DNA of 64,000 nt from Corynespora cassiicola (taxonomy: Eukaryota; Ascomycota; Dothideomycetes; Pleosporales; Corynesporascaceae): NCBI GenBank assembly GCA_022059125.1, contig JAEUWY010000002.1, positions 2,108,001 to 2,172,000 of the forward strand, given 5' to 3'. Positions 10,774 through 22,343 of the stretch are shown in pieces. How positions within the stretch are numbered: the stretch's first letter is position 1; the number at the start of each line of letters is the position of its first letter. The position numbers were made by a program, and so were the translations under genes. The notes beneath the pieces were generated by a model. That model was not told where the DNA came from. It worked only from the letters and a program-made list of their open reading frames with translations, and ran no database searches.

Positions 10774-12754
10774 GAAGAGACCGTCCTGAGCTAAGGGAAT
10801 CGCATCTGTCTTGAATAAGAGGCACAACCCCGTGACAAACTCACCGAAGAAGAATCAGTATACAAGTTATTGTATACCCATCCTCCACCTTTTGTATTCT
10901 ATAGAGACCCCCGATAGGAGTCTGCCGCAATTAAAAGATCTTGTAAACCAGTCTACACTGAGCCCGAACGGCTCCCTCACCCTTTTCTACTCTCAAAACA
11001 TAGATCCCTACCCTCTACATACCACATCAATGCCCCATCCCCCACGCACAGAGTACCATGCCATCCCCTAACCCTAATCCAACCCTGCCCAATGTCCAAA
11101 CTCACACTCCACATGCTGCGTACTCGCACACCATCCCACCGCCTCCTCCCCCCACGATAACCCCCCACGCCAACCCGTATCCATACACATCCCCTATCCC
11201 GTCCCCTTACCGGACCCGGCGCAGCCGAGCCGAGCAGGACGGAGTACGCCGTACCGCAGCGCAGCGCAGCGCACCGCACCACGCCCTTAGCCGCGCTATG
11301 CATCGTGCCCGGCAGATCCATTGCACATATTCTCGTCCACAGCCTGTGCGGTTCCGCTGTGCTGGGGCCGTTTTGTGCGGGTTCTGCTTTGTCGGAAGGA
11401 GGGTTGGGTAGGGCGGGTTAGAGAGAGAGAGAGAGAGAGAGGTGTGCGTGCCATTCCATATCATCCTATCCTCCCTCCCCCGTTTATCCCTCTGCCTTGT
11501 TGTTTTGCGGGGTCGGGGTGGTGGGGTGTGTTTTGGATGGGATAGGTATGGGTGTGCGCCTTTGGGAAAGGAGGTAAAGAGGGATGCGTGTGTTGTGTAG
11601 GGTGCGCTGAGTGGTGTTGGGGGTTCAAGGCGCTGTGTGGTGTTCGTCTAGGCCGGGAGAGCAGGTGGGTAGTGTTGAGGAGAGGGGGGATATGGATGGG
11701 TGGGTGGGTGGGTGGCAGTGTCGCCTGGGTTGAGTAGCTGGTTATGGAAGGCAGTGAGACTGCTAATTATATAAATATGCAACAGGCAGGTGGTACCTAG
11801 GTATGCTTGTGTCTAGTTTGTGCCACCTACTTGCATTGATAGAGAGCAAAGTAGATAGACATAAGCATGAATCCTTTCTGCTACTCACCAGGTTCTTACT
11901 GAACCTTTTAATAATACATATACACCCTGATGCACTCCAACAACATCAGAAACACTCTCTAGCATAAATAATTATATAGTCAATTGTTATCTGCGCCTTC
12001 CTCTCTAGGTACAAAGAGGAACCAACAGTCATACCAGCACACATCTCAACATTCTTTGTTCTAAAAAAAACAAAAATCTTTTATTACAAGTGTGGCAAAG
12101 ATGCAGCATCTATCCGTATATGAGAGGGGGGGCGATTGAATAACTGGGGAGGGAGACGAGACGGAAAATAGGAGAAGGAAAAAAAGGGGGAGGGCTGCCG
12201 ATATGTACCACTACCACCAGCTTAACTAAGCGCACCACACGGGCACCAGCACAACGAGCACCTGGCAATGGGAGTGGCTCGCAGACTACGAGTTGCATAC
12301 ATGCAGATTGGATTGGGGCGCGCGCCTCTGCCACTTTCTGTCTATCTACAGCACGCATGTACGGCACGCACACACGCACACGCAAACAAACATTTCGCCG
12401 CCATGAGGTGGTTGCGCGTGTTGCGAGGCAGCCATCCGCCAACTCTCTTCCACGCTGCTGCCCCATTCCTGTAGTCTCTCTGTCTGTTCGCCGTTGCCAT
12501 GCCGATGCCCGCTGCGTGCTCCGAATGCTAGATGCGCCGAAATTATTAAAAAGGCGATGTCCCTCCGGATCCCGAGAAACGAAGTGAATCGTCGAAAAAT
12601 TGGTTGCGCCACACACGCTGCGTGGCCTGCAGTCTGCTACTTTCATCGTCGTAAAGATCGTACGGGGGTATTCAAAGCGTCTACTCAAACCTCTTCCCCC
12701 ACATGCCTCTCACTCTCTACTCTCTTCTCTCTTTCTCTCCGGCTCCATCTTCGC
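10774..12754. other. Intergenic, low-complexity
   Basis: Two kilobases between the UBX gene and the 3' end of RAC1. They contain C-rich sequence (11020-11200), a CGCAG-type repeat (about 11255-11280), a (GA)n tract (about 11420-11442), GGGT-rich sequence near 11695-11715 and AT-rich sequence at 11760-12100. Frames of up to about 190 codons exist, but their amino-acid composition is low-complexity and none is supported. Confidence 0.5.
11420..11442. repeat. (GA)n microsatellite
   Basis: Uninterrupted GA dinucleotide run in intergenic DNA. Confidence 0.85.
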
Positions 12755-13752
12755 TCATAGAATGGTGCACTTGCTGCTCTTCTTCTTTTGTTGGGCCTGG
12801 GGGCGCGGGCTGAGCACGGCGCTGTGGGCATGGTCAGTATTGAGAGGGACTGCTTGCGGCAGGCGGTGCATACCGAATAGCCTCGTCGAAGACGCTCTTG
12901 AGATTACGCTGGGTCAAGGCGGAGCACTCCAGGTACTTGACGGCCTTGATCTCCTTGGCAACCATGACGGCCTGCTCGTACTGGATGGGGGCCATCTTCT
13001 TCTGGCGCAGGCTCTCCTTGGTGGCCTCATCGTCCCGCAAGTCGAGCTTGGTGCCCACAAGGATGACGGGGACGCCGGGCGCGTGGTGGTCGATCTCGGG
13101 GTACCACTAGACGTGACTCAGTACTGTGCAAGACGGCCGGGACAAGTGTGGGGGCGGGCGTACCTTGGCTTTGACGTTGTCGAAGGACGGCGGGCTGACA
13201 ATGGAGAAGCAGATGAGGAAGACGTCGGTCTGGGGGTAGGAGAGCGGGCGCAGGCGATCATAATCTTCCTGGCCGGCGGTATCCCAGAGACCCAGACTTA
13301 TGGGCTTGCCATCGACCATGACGTTTGCCGAATAATTGTCGAAGCTAGAGCTTGGCGATTAGCTCGCGTCTCAACACGCGGCAGGCAGGCAGGCAGGCAG
13401 GCGCAGCGGCCAACAGCGCCGCAGGAGCGACAAAGGGCGGCGGCGGCGCTGGGTCGAAATGCAGGCAGCCAAGGGCGCACTCACACGGTGGGGATGTACT
13501 CGCCGGGGAAGGCGTTGGTCGTGTACGAGATGAGAAGACATGTCTGGCGGAGGAGAGGTTAGGGGCTGCTGGCTGCGGGTGGAGGAGAGCAGGTGAGGGT
13601 GGCGGCGCGACTCACTTTTCCAACGGCACCGTCGCCGGTCACGACACACTGGGGGGCGGGAGTTAGCAGCGGAACTGGCGAGGAAGGCGCGAGGGCCGGG
13701 GGCGCAGGAGCGAGGGACGTACCTTCAGAGACTGGGTAGCGGGAGCAGCCAT
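12755..13752 (-). CDS. rac1: Rho-family GTPase RAC1
   Basis: Predicted 200-residue Rac GTPase controlling polarity, hyphal branching and NADPH oxidase. Exons on the minus strand: 13723-13752, 13616-13648 (only 33 nt), 13485-13543, 13164-13344, 12874-13106, 12755-12821; the total is exactly 201 codons. The P-loop GDGAVGKT is split between exons 2 and 3. The effector region is [19 protein letters not shown], switch II is [21 protein letters not shown], then GTKLDLRDD and [12 protein letters not shown] polybasic tail ends in [10 protein letters not shown], a CaaX box whose final Leu predicts geranylgeranylation. [13 protein letters not shown] rather than the Cdc42 version, and the longer insert, favour Rac over Cdc42. 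Intron 3 holds a GGCA microsatellite. All key residues are present. Confidence 0.95.
13379..13402. repeat. (GGCA)n microsatellite inside a RAC1 intron
   Basis: About six GGCA units within the intron between RAC1 exons 3 and 4. Variation here would change intron length without altering the protein. Confidence 0.8.
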
Positions 13753-15685
13753 GTTGGGGGCGGCGGGCAGGAGCAGCGGGCGATGGGGGAGGCTCGGGGG
13801 GAGTGGGTGGAGGTGTTGTTGCTGCTGGGTGAAGCTCCAGGCAGGAACGAGGCAGGCGAGACGGCTGCAGTGGCTGCTGTTGGCGGAGGCTCTGGAGGCG
13901 AATGCGGTGTCGGTGAGCGAGCGGCCGTAGCTCTATCAGGCGCTGCTGCAGTGCCGAGTCAGCGCGCAAGGTCGGGGCAGAGAAGCGGGCGGGCGGGCGC
14001 ACCAGGGCAGGCAGGCGGGCGGGCGGGCAGACGGGCGCGAGGCGGCAGTGCTGGCGGTGCTGGCGGTGCTGGCGGTGATGGACGTGGGTGAAGCTGGCGG
14101 ACGCGGTCGAGCTGTGGCAGCTGTGGGGGCGCGGGGGGGGGGGGGGGCAGGCGGTAGCGGCGTGAAGGGGCAGGGCGTTTTATCGCTTGGCCGCTTCGAG
14201 GTGAGGCGGGTGAACCGAAGCTTGGAAGTGGAAGGAGTGCAGCAGCGCGGGCCACAAGCGGGGGGGCGTGGTAGGGCAGGAGAGGCGGCGAGGCGGCGAG
14301 GCGGCGAGGCGGCGGGTCAACAGCAAGCAGTCAACAGGAGTCGACAACAACACGTCCGCGTCCCGTCCATTTATAAAAGCCCGCCAGACGAGCCCTCGGC
14401 CGCCCGCGCGCCAGCCGGCCTGTCCCTCTGCCAAAGGCCAGGCGCGTATGGGCTGTCACCGTTGAAACCGTCTTGAGACAGAGCCCACGCCAATGCCGAC
14501 AGCGCGACAGCGTCCACTCAAGCAGCGCGTCACAGCGAAGCCCGCGACTCCTCCTTCCACTAGGCCATGTCAACCACCACCACCTCCTCCACCACCTGCA
14601 CCACCTGCACCGATATGGCCCATCTGCCGCCCTCCAGTGCAGCCACTGAGCGGCATTCACGGCCGCTGACACTTGGGCACTGGCACTGCAACCCCATCTG
14701 CACCGCCCTGCCATGCCCTGCCCTGCCCTGCCCTGCCGCTCGCCAGCGCCCGCTCCGAAGCCCGCCCGCCGCCCCGATGCCCTCTTCTTCCCCCCCCCCC
14801 ATTCACCTCCGCCCAATGCCCCCCCCTACCCTACCACCACGCCCTCCATCACAGCCAGGGTGCCACATACTGCACCGACACGCTGCGCAAGACGGCGGAT
14901 GCCTGCATGATTCCCGCGGCTTTAGCGCTAAACACTCTCCAGACATCCTCCTCTCTCGCGTCCGGCGAGTCACGCCTGCAGTCCCGCCGTGGCCATAGAC
15001 TGCGCTGCACCGCTGCACATCTGCACATCTGCACATGGGCAACATGTCACTCCACCGCCCGCGCCTGCGGCAATGCGGACAATTAACTTGCATTTTCCCA
15101 TCCCCGCCCCGCCATTCGCCAGTCGACGTTCATTTTCTACATGCATGCCTCGCCTATGCCTTGGCTGCCGACCTCCATCCACTCTCCCGCCTACCTAGCT
15201 ATCCTCATGCTCCCACCACAGACCGATTGGAGTGCTGCCGCCCGCCGACTGGTTCTGCTTGACTGCGTACAATCTCGCCCTGCGCCCTCTTACTGTTCGC
15301 AGCCTTGCCCGCCACCCACATGGCCCCGCCCCCGCGGCGCTTACTGCACCGGTACCGCTCCGGACCTGACCTTCGCTGTACTACCGTGCTCGCTGGCCCT
15401 GATCCCCGACGGACCTTCTCCCACCGACCATGGCTGTGCAGCCTCGCCCTGGCCATGGTCAGGTCATGGGTGACGTCCGCGCGAGACCCGTCGGCCTCTT
15501 GACAATCACCAATCACCGCACGATGCACACTAGCATGGTATAAACAGCTTGGACGACGCATTGTACATTGACTTTTGATGGGTATCGATTTTCACTGCTG
15601 GCTGTGAGCTACGCATATGTGGGCCAAGTAAACGGCTTCCTCACCAGTAACTCCGTAACCCCCCTCCCGACTAGCAGTGCGCGTC
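13753..15685. promoter_or_regulatory. RAC1 upstream region and intergenic spacer
   Basis: GC-rich 1.9 kb upstream of RAC1, extending to the 3' end of CMS1. It includes a 15-G run (14133-14147), an AGGCGGCG-type repeat (about 14282-14313) and repeated CCCTG (about 14706-14740). It presumably contains the RAC1 promoter and 5' UTR. No further gene is supported; the proline- and alanine-rich frames here are composition artefacts. Confidence 0.45.
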
Positions 15686-16616
15686 TCAGTAGAACACAAA
15701 CAGGCCGTCTCCATCGTCCTCGTCATTGACAAATTCCTTGCGCAGAAGCAGCGCAATCAGAGGCTCGTGGAGATCCTTCATGTCGAGAATGCCGCGCTTC
15801 TTCTGGTCAATGTACGACACATCGATGACGATGCGCTTGAGATTGGCCGTCGAGAGCGCGTTCTGGTCCAGCAGCGCCGACAGTCGCTCTGGCGTCCCCA
15901 CTCCAAAGTCGATTCTGCCCGTCGTCAGTGCTGTGTGATTAGTCAACGTGATCGACTCACTTGTTCTTGTTGAGGTGGGCAACCTGCTCGTCCACCTTCA
16001 TGTGCTTTGCAAATAGTTTGGCTATGCTTGCCTTTTTCACACCCTGCTCCGCCAGACCTGATTTGAGAGCGCGGAAGACATCGGCCGCTCTGATTCCGGA
16101 CGCAGTGATGACTAGAGTGTGCGGGGCTCCCGTCGGCTTCGCGGGGGTCGGGGACAGCTTTCCACATTGCTTCTTCAAAAAGGCAGCCAGCCTCTCCTTG
16201 GTTCGTGGTTCCGTCCAGTTGCTGGTGTCCTGGATGGTGCGAACTGCACATGTTAGCCTCTCGTTTCATTCGGCGGAGCATCGCGCGGAGATACCTGGCA
16301 CAAACCGATCCTCGAGCTCCACACTGCTCAGATCCTTGCCGTACAGGCGGGTGCGTGCATTGATGTAGTCGGCCAGCAGCTGGCTGTCCATGTGCTGGAA
16401 GGCGCGGTTCACCCCTAGCTCTTGATCCAGGTCATTCTCGTCAATGTCCTTTGCCTTTGCCTTCTTCTTCTCCTTGCGCTTCGCCTTCTTGAGCGCCTTC
16501 TTGTCGAGGCCGGCGTCAGCGTCGTTGTCGCCCCGTTTTCGCTTTTTGGAGTCTGCCGTAACGTCAAACTCTGGATCCAAAAGCGGAACGCCTCCCTCTG
16601 CTTCCGAGTCTGACAT
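15686..16616 (-). CDS. CMS1: CMS1-like ribosome biogenesis protein
   Basis: Predicted 277-residue homolog of yeast Cms1, a nucleolar protein linked to the 90S pre-ribosome/U3 processome. Exons on the minus strand: 16295-16616, 15961-16243, 15686-15914; frame is kept throughout (278 codons). The N-terminus is acidic (MSDSEAEGGVPLLDPEFD), followed by a lysine-rich nuclear/nucleolar stretch (KKALKKAKRKEKKKAKAK), then the helicase-like fold with VITASGIRAADVFRALK, KLFAKHMK and IDFGVGTPERLSALLDQNAL...RIVIDVSYIDQKKRGI. The protein resembles a DEAD-box core without the ATPase motifs, as in the family. It shares a 331-bp upstream region with the divergent CENP-T gene. Confidence 0.88.
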
Positions 16617-16947
16617 TGTGCGCTGGTGTTTGAGAGTGAAGAAACGTGCAACAACGACTGTCGGCGCTCGGCCCGTCGAAGTTTTTGGAAGCCTCTTATC
16701 GATAAGGCGCGACACGCCAGAGGCAATGCGGCCTAGCACGACGCGTGCGCGGAAAGGTCCCGGGCGTGACCTGGCGAGCGTGCCTGGGCCGGGGGCTCCA
16801 TCAACAACCTTGGAGCCCACGTCTCTGCGCTGCGCAACTGGAGCCGCGCCGCCGTGCTGCCGCCGTGCTCCTCTTAATCCTCGAAACGCCGCCGTTTGGT
16901 CCTGCTGCTGCCTCCTGGCTCCCGGTCCCTCCACCAGACGCACAATC
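16617..16947. promoter_or_regulatory. Bidirectional promoter CMS1/CENP-T
   Basis: A 331-bp GC-rich spacer between divergent start codons. It must hold both promoters. No clear TATA box was seen. Confidence 0.6.
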
Positions 16948-18869
16948 ATGTCGGCTTCTGCCCGCAAGAAACAGCGCGTTTCCCCGCCCAGCTCGGCCGC
17001 CGCCACTCCCAATGATGCGACGCTGCACACCGACGTATGTTTTGGCCCTTGAAATCGCACTGCAATGGTTCTGACCGCTCCAGCTGCACCGTCTCGCGAG
17101 CGTCGCGCCGAAGCCGGTGACGCCCTTTCGCCGCGCTACCAGTGCTGGCCCTACACCCAACAGCAGGCGAACCCCCAACACCACCATTCGGACTCCAGGT
17201 GCGGCAAGGACACCCCGCGGCGGTCCCGCCACGCGCCCAATATCAACCCGAAGAGTTGCCCCTACGACACCTCACGCAATTAGGGCGCTCCGCGAACGTG
17301 CCAATGCGGGGAGGACGCCAGGTTTCAATCGGCGCAGGAGCGGCAGAATCCAGAGAGAGACGCCGCGCGACATACTGCGCGACCTGAGCAGAGCCCTTGC
17401 CCGCGATACCGAGCCCGTCGAACCCTCGCCCCAAGTGCCTGTTCGCCCCCCGCGGCACTCTGCATTCGACTTGCTGGATGAGGAAGATGGTCCTGACCCC
17501 GCCGCACCCCGCCTTTCGATGCCCCTGGAGGACATGTACGACGATGACGATGATGACCTCCACGACATTCCCCCACGCCAATCCCTCCTCCCCAACCTAC
17601 CGGATGATGCCGATAATGGAACCATTCAGTCGCTCGAGTTTGGACGCCGGGCCCTCAGCGAGGATCCTCGTACCATGTTTCCAGGGCGCCTCAGCGAGCG
17701 CTTTGGTGATCTGAGCGACCTGGGCATGGATGGCGAAGAATACGACGTGGATGGACCCTTTATCAATAGACGGCCCACACTGGGTCCAGACGAACTGCTC
17801 ACCATTGGTGAGGAACCAGACGACACCTCGAGCGAGCTGCGAGCCCTCACAGGCCAACGGGACGGACGTCCAAGCGACGTCGACCTCGGTGTGTTTGGCG
17901 AGCTCGATGAGGAGCCTGATGAGCCCACATTCCGCTTCACTATTCCCCAGCGCATGCACAACCCCGTACAGGAAGATGCCGAGGATGGGACCCGACCGCT
18001 GGAGGATCTGTTGGAGCAATTCGAGGGGCAGGGGCTTGACGAGGACGACCTTGAGGAAGATGCCGTGTTGGACGCCGAGTTTGAAGCGGCTGAGCAGGAG
18101 GAAGGAGATGAGCAGACGGCGAAGATTGTCGACGAAGCCACAGGCGGCTTGGACGTGGCCGGCTGGGAAGACGTCCCCGATGTGGACATGAACAATACAG
18201 ATGCAGACCTGCAAGCTTACCGCGAGGAGGCGTCAGCCGTGGACCGCAGCCTCCAGACCGAAGAGGGGTCCCCCGACCGCACCACTCTCACAGCTCCGCA
18301 GCCCCGACGCCAGCGCAGAGAACTCAAAATCTCGCGCCACGGCCACGAGTACCCTTCGTTCCCCATAGCCGTGGTCAAGCGCCTGGCAACGGGCTTTGCA
18401 AAGTCGCAGGGCGCCAACGCAAAGATGAGCAAGGACACGTTCGCGGCCCTGTCGCAAGCTTCGGACTGGTTCTTCGAGGAGATGGGCGCTGATCTCGCCG
18501 CCTACGCGCAGCATGCGGGGCGCAAGCAGATTGAAGAGAGCGATGTCATCGCCCTGATGAAGCGGTATGTTTTCTATCTTGTCTGCCCTATCATACAGCA
18601 CTGTTCCTTTTTGTACATGAGCTTCTTCCCTCTCGTCCCCGCCTTTTTCGGGCTCGCTCGCCCCCATGGTAATGCAAGTGAAATGTATGCTAACAAGAAT
18701 GTGGTGGTACAGACAACGCCAGGTGTCGAGCTCGGCGACGGTTTTTTCGCTCGCGCAAAAGATGTTGCCGCGCGAGCTGTTGCAGGAGTTGCGCATGGAG
18801 CCAACGCCCAAGCTGCGCGGCGTCAAGCGGAAGCGCTTGGAGACAATTGAGGAGGAGGATGAAGGGTGA
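16948..18869 (+). CDS. CENP-T inner kinetochore histone-fold protein
   Basis: Predicted 574-residue CENP-T homolog (S. pombe Cnp20, budding yeast Cnn1), linking centromeric chromatin to the outer kinetochore. Exons: 16948-17034, 17084-18564, 18713-18869; 575 codons. Structure: a basic Arg/Pro/Thr-rich N-terminus with several SP/TP-type sites, a long acidic disordered linker (about residues 130-420; MYDDDDDDLHD, many Glu/Asp), and a C-terminal histone fold from about 442. The fold begins ELKISRHGHEYPSFPIAVVK, continues MSKDTFAALSQASDWFFEEMGADLAAYAQHAGRKQIEESDVIALMKRQRQ, and ends with the CENP-T extension LPRELLQELRMEP. The histone fold plus this extension is diagnostic. Convergent with SHY1, whose stop lies only 27 bp away. 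Confidence 0.88.
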
Positions 18870-18896
18870 ATGGGTAGCGATTGATGGTTATTGGCA

Positions 18897-20028
18897 TCAT
18901 GACCAGTCGGTACTGTGACGGACGCGCTTTTGCGTCCCAGAGAGCGGCTTCTTGACCACCATGTAGAACATGATTGAAGTGGCAAGACTCAGAGCATACC
19001 TGATGGGAGGATCAGAGAAAGGCTTGCGAGGAATTGGTTTTGGGGGAGGACGTACCACGTGAAGATGTACTGCGTGTGGTTGTTGCGCAGGTTCACGGTC
19101 GCGGGGCGCCCCACGGGAATGCCCAACGGCTCGCGGCGGTAGTTTTCGAGCAGGTCAGGAGCTGCATCACACGTATTAGATACCCCCACGGATGTACGAT
19201 ATCAAGGGAACGAATTATTCCATAAATGGGCAAGCACTCACTCATCGTCTCCTCGACATAAACCTCCTGACTCCCCGTCCATGCCGCCATCTCCTTGATA
19301 TCCGGGAAAAACCACTCCCCCTCCTCCGGCTTATTCGTCGGCGTAAACATATTCTTCTTGGGCGGCTGCCTCAAGAGCCCCTCAACCGTGACCTCTCCCT
19401 CGGGCAACGCGCCATTCTTCGCCCGATACCAATGCTTCGCCGCATCCTTCCTAATCCACCCGCGATTACACAAAATCTTACTCTTCCGCCCCTGCTCATC
19501 CTCCCTCTCCAACGGCGTGATAACCGTATACCCCTCCTCCCCCTCCAACATCCTCGGACCCACCAGCATCTCCTGATCATGCCTAAGCACGCCCTTCGCA
19601 TACACCTTCCTGTAGTCGAAATGAGGCACCGCCTCGGGGTCGATGCGCAGCGGGAGCTCGAGCGGCGGGAACGTGAGCCGGTCTTCGAAGCGCGCGACGA
19701 GCTCCGTCTTCCAGCCCAGCCGTTGGACCTGCCAGCACCCGAGCGCGAAGGCGGTGATGGGGATGATGGCCAGGATTATGAGGCCCGGGCCGTGCTGTTT
19801 GCCCACGCGCGCCATTTTTGCCGGGCGGTCGAGGATGGAGATAAAGTTTGGGTCGAGGCCGGGGCCGCCGCCTACGGAGCGGGATTGCTGGTGGTTTGGG
19901 AGGGAGCGGCGGAGGAGGGTTGGGCGGAGGGGAGGGGTGGCATTGTTCAGGCCTGGGCGGAGGGAAGGGAGGGTTGAGTATTGGCGGAGAGATTGGAGGG
20001 GGCGGAGGAAGGAGGTTGGTTTTGGCAT
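18897..20028 (-). CDS. SHY1: SHY1/SURF1 cytochrome c oxidase assembly factor
   Basis: Predicted 331-residue inner mitochondrial membrane protein needed for heme insertion and maturation of Cox1 in complex IV. Exons on the minus strand: 19242-20028, 19056-19161, 18897-18999; 332 codons. An Arg/Leu/Ser-rich mitochondrial presequence is followed by the first membrane segment GLIILAIIPITAFALGCWQVQRLGWK, containing the SURF1 signature. Then come GEEGYTVITPLER, ILCNRGWI, PEEGEWFFPDI, RNNHTQYIFTWYALSLATSIMFYMVV (second membrane segment) and a basic tail. Length and both membrane helices are as expected for the family. The gene is divergent from VMA22 across 459 bp. Confidence 0.95.
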
Positions 20029-20487
20029 CGTGGCGGTTTGGCGGTGCGCGGGTTGCGCGGTGCTGCTGGAGGTGGTGGTGGTGCGGTAGAAAGTTGATAG
20101 AGTTCGGATGATCTTCGGGTGCGCTAGGATATATGCATATTAGCGCGGTTCGGGGGTGGTTAAGCTTCCGCCTGCGATGGGGAGAGCTGGAGCTTCTGTT
20201 CGTCTTGGTGTACTGTCGTTGCTACGTGCACCAGAGCATATCCTCATTGCGTCTCGAGAATCTACTGTCGGCTTTGACCATTCGTGGACTCGGAGCAACT
20301 TGGAGAGAGTTCTTTCTGCCGGTGAAAAGCTTGGTTCTATCCGAGGCGTGTACAGCGGTGGGCTGCCGCGGACTACGGTTACACTATCACGAGTGCTAGA
20401 GACTTCAGCATACACCAGGAACCTCATTGTATTCGATATAGCATTCTTTCTATTGACGTTTAAGCCCCACAACCCGCCTCCCCCACC
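20029..20487. promoter_or_regulatory. Bidirectional promoter SHY1/VMA22
   Basis: A 459-bp spacer between divergent start codons. No coding sequence is supported. Confidence 0.6.
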
Positions 20488-21439
20488 ATGACGGACGTCC
20501 AAACCCTTCCCCGCCCGGAAGGCCTCTCAGAAAGACCAGATAGCCAAATCGACAGAGATGGACTGATCGAGCAGCTCGACCAGCTTTTGGAAAAGTACCT
20601 CGAAACCCTCGACGAGTACCAAAAAGCACAGCAGCAGCTCGCCAAATTCCTTTCGTCGGTAAGACAAACCCCGAGTTCATTCCCATCGCGGTCAATCCTT
20701 CGTAATGCCTGTGCCGTCGATCGAAATCTCGATGGATTGAAAGATGCATCGTCGGCGTTGCTAATATTAGCCATTGCACAGGGCTACCTCTCTCTTGCTC
20801 AGGCAAACTTTAGCAACAGCTCTCGTACGAGATTCGGGCAGGACTACTACGACGAGAGGATGCAAGCTCAGAGAAAAGTGTGGGTGTTGATTGCTTTTCC
20901 TTATCACACCGATTGCATTGCTTTTTCCCCTTTTCATTTCTCTCCGCAATCTCTGGTCGTTTCTGTTACTAAACTGTCGCGTATCTCTGGCCATCGGCCA
21001 AGTCTCAGTATCCTCCGAATCAGCTGACCAATTCAGCTCCGTCACGGCGAAACAGGACATTTTTCGATTCTCCGTTTCAGGACCGACCCCTGATGTCCCT
21101 AGTCCTGAGGTAGACGGCACAGCTGCTTCAGAGAACACGCGTTCTGCACGAGCCTCTGAGGCTCCGGTCGGGACTGCAGGGGAAAGCCCGGAGCAGTCTG
21201 AAGGAGCGGACGCCCAGAACGAAAAGTCGGACAAAGAGGCCAAGTCCGCAGGTGAGAAGGTCTCGACTGATTCGATCCGATGGTTCGGAATCCTCGTACC
21301 ACCAGCTTTGCGCGCTGCCCAAGCTTCGTTCGTATCTGCAGTCGAGGAACCGGTCCCACGCGTCGCTACCTTGATCAAAGAGCTCCGGAAACAGGAGATT
21401 GATATTGGGCGACTGAGAAAGCAGATTAAGAAGCTATAG
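20488..21439 (+). CDS. VMA22: VMA22/CCDC115-like V-ATPase assembly factor
   Basis: Predicted 216-residue homolog of yeast Vma22/human CCDC115, an ER chaperone for assembly of the V-ATPase membrane sector. Exons: 20488-20658, 20782-20877 and probably 21056-21439 (217 codons). The N-terminal coiled coil contains LIEQLDQLLEKYLETLDEYQKAQQQLAKFLSSGYLSLAQANFS and then RTRFGQDYYDERMQAQRK, the family signature. The middle is acidic and low-complexity. The C-terminus carries DSIRWFGILVPPALRAAQASF and a closing coiled coil (RVATLIKELRKQEIDIGRLRKQIKKL), also typical. The acceptor of intron 2 is my choice from frame; an upstream acceptor would break frame. Confidence 0.87.
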
Positions 21440-22343
21440 CTTGGCAATCGATACAAATGAGAACTTCCTTTAAAAAAGCCACATGTTCAGGCGGCATCGC
21501 GCGACAGTTTTCGTCAACAAGTGCGAGTTCGCGAAAAGGCCAGTGCTCGTCCCCAGATCCCCATGAGGCTGTTGACGCGTCGGTCCGTATTCGTTGTTGG
21601 ATTGCCGTTGGTTGACCGGTATTGGAGATGCATGTCAGACCCGAGGTACCTGCAGCCCGCCTTAGGTCAGCCTCCACATTCAGCAACCTCGTCGTTTCGG
21701 ATGTCCGCCCAGTTGCGGTAGACACCGCCAGTAAGAGAAGAGTGAGCGTAAGAGCCACTTCCTAATACGTCCTTGGGGAGCGGGAGTGCTATCCCTTTTA
21801 TTACCCTGTTTAGCACGCTGGTGATGATCGACGTGGTAAGCTCATGCGAAGCACTCCAATGTGTGCTGCTTTGCGCTTCCATCGCATGTTGTGAATTTTT
21901 TGCAATGGAACGATTTTCGCAAGATAGCCTTTACAAACTCATTTCTCTTCTACACTGACCAGTGTTCTAAAGATAGTCCAACAAAAGACCAGGCGCTGGG
22001 CTCAACTCCGGAATTCGAGCGAATGTGGCTTGTCCGAATTGGGCGCTGACTGGGCGAGCACCTTTCTAGTTCAGTCGAGCGCCCAACATCACTGGGCGTC
22101 CTCGTATACCGAGAATGCACGTGTCAGTGCTGGACAAGGGTGCTCATTGCCCAAAGCGGATTATGCCATCAAGTTACTTCCGATATAAAGATTGTACTTG
22201 GTCACGCTTCTGGTCCGACATCACAGCAGCGGAGTCGTTTTCTCTACTTCCTTTGTAGCATTTTCTGCAGTCTTTGCTTTTCGTGTTGCATCACTTTCGT
22301 TCTTCAGAGCTGAGCTCCTTTTCTTCACTCGTTTTGAGTCGCA
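21440..22343. promoter_or_regulatory. Intergenic, upstream of the Gly/Pro-rich gene
   Basis: About 900 bp. The 3' half must hold the promoter of the large Gly/Pro-rich gene. An antisense frame with a signal-peptide-like start exists at 21426-21758 but lacks an ATG (see rejected items). No gene is supported. Confidence 0.5.

Noticed and set aside
11058..11411. 117-codon Pro/His/Arg-rich frame
   Set aside because: Low-complexity C-rich DNA with repeats; no signal peptide, domain or promoter.
12600..13562. 320-codon plus-strand frame over RAC1
   Set aside because: Antisense to the well-supported RAC1 exons.
17597..18214. 205-codon frame antisense to CENP-T
   Set aside because: Shadow of the acidic linker codons; no motif.
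21426..21758. Antisense frame whose translation begins like a signal peptide and has four Cys, resembling a small effector
   Set aside because: The frame starts at GTG, has a stop just upstream and overlaps the 3' end of VMA22. No ATG exists in frame without postulating an upstream exon.
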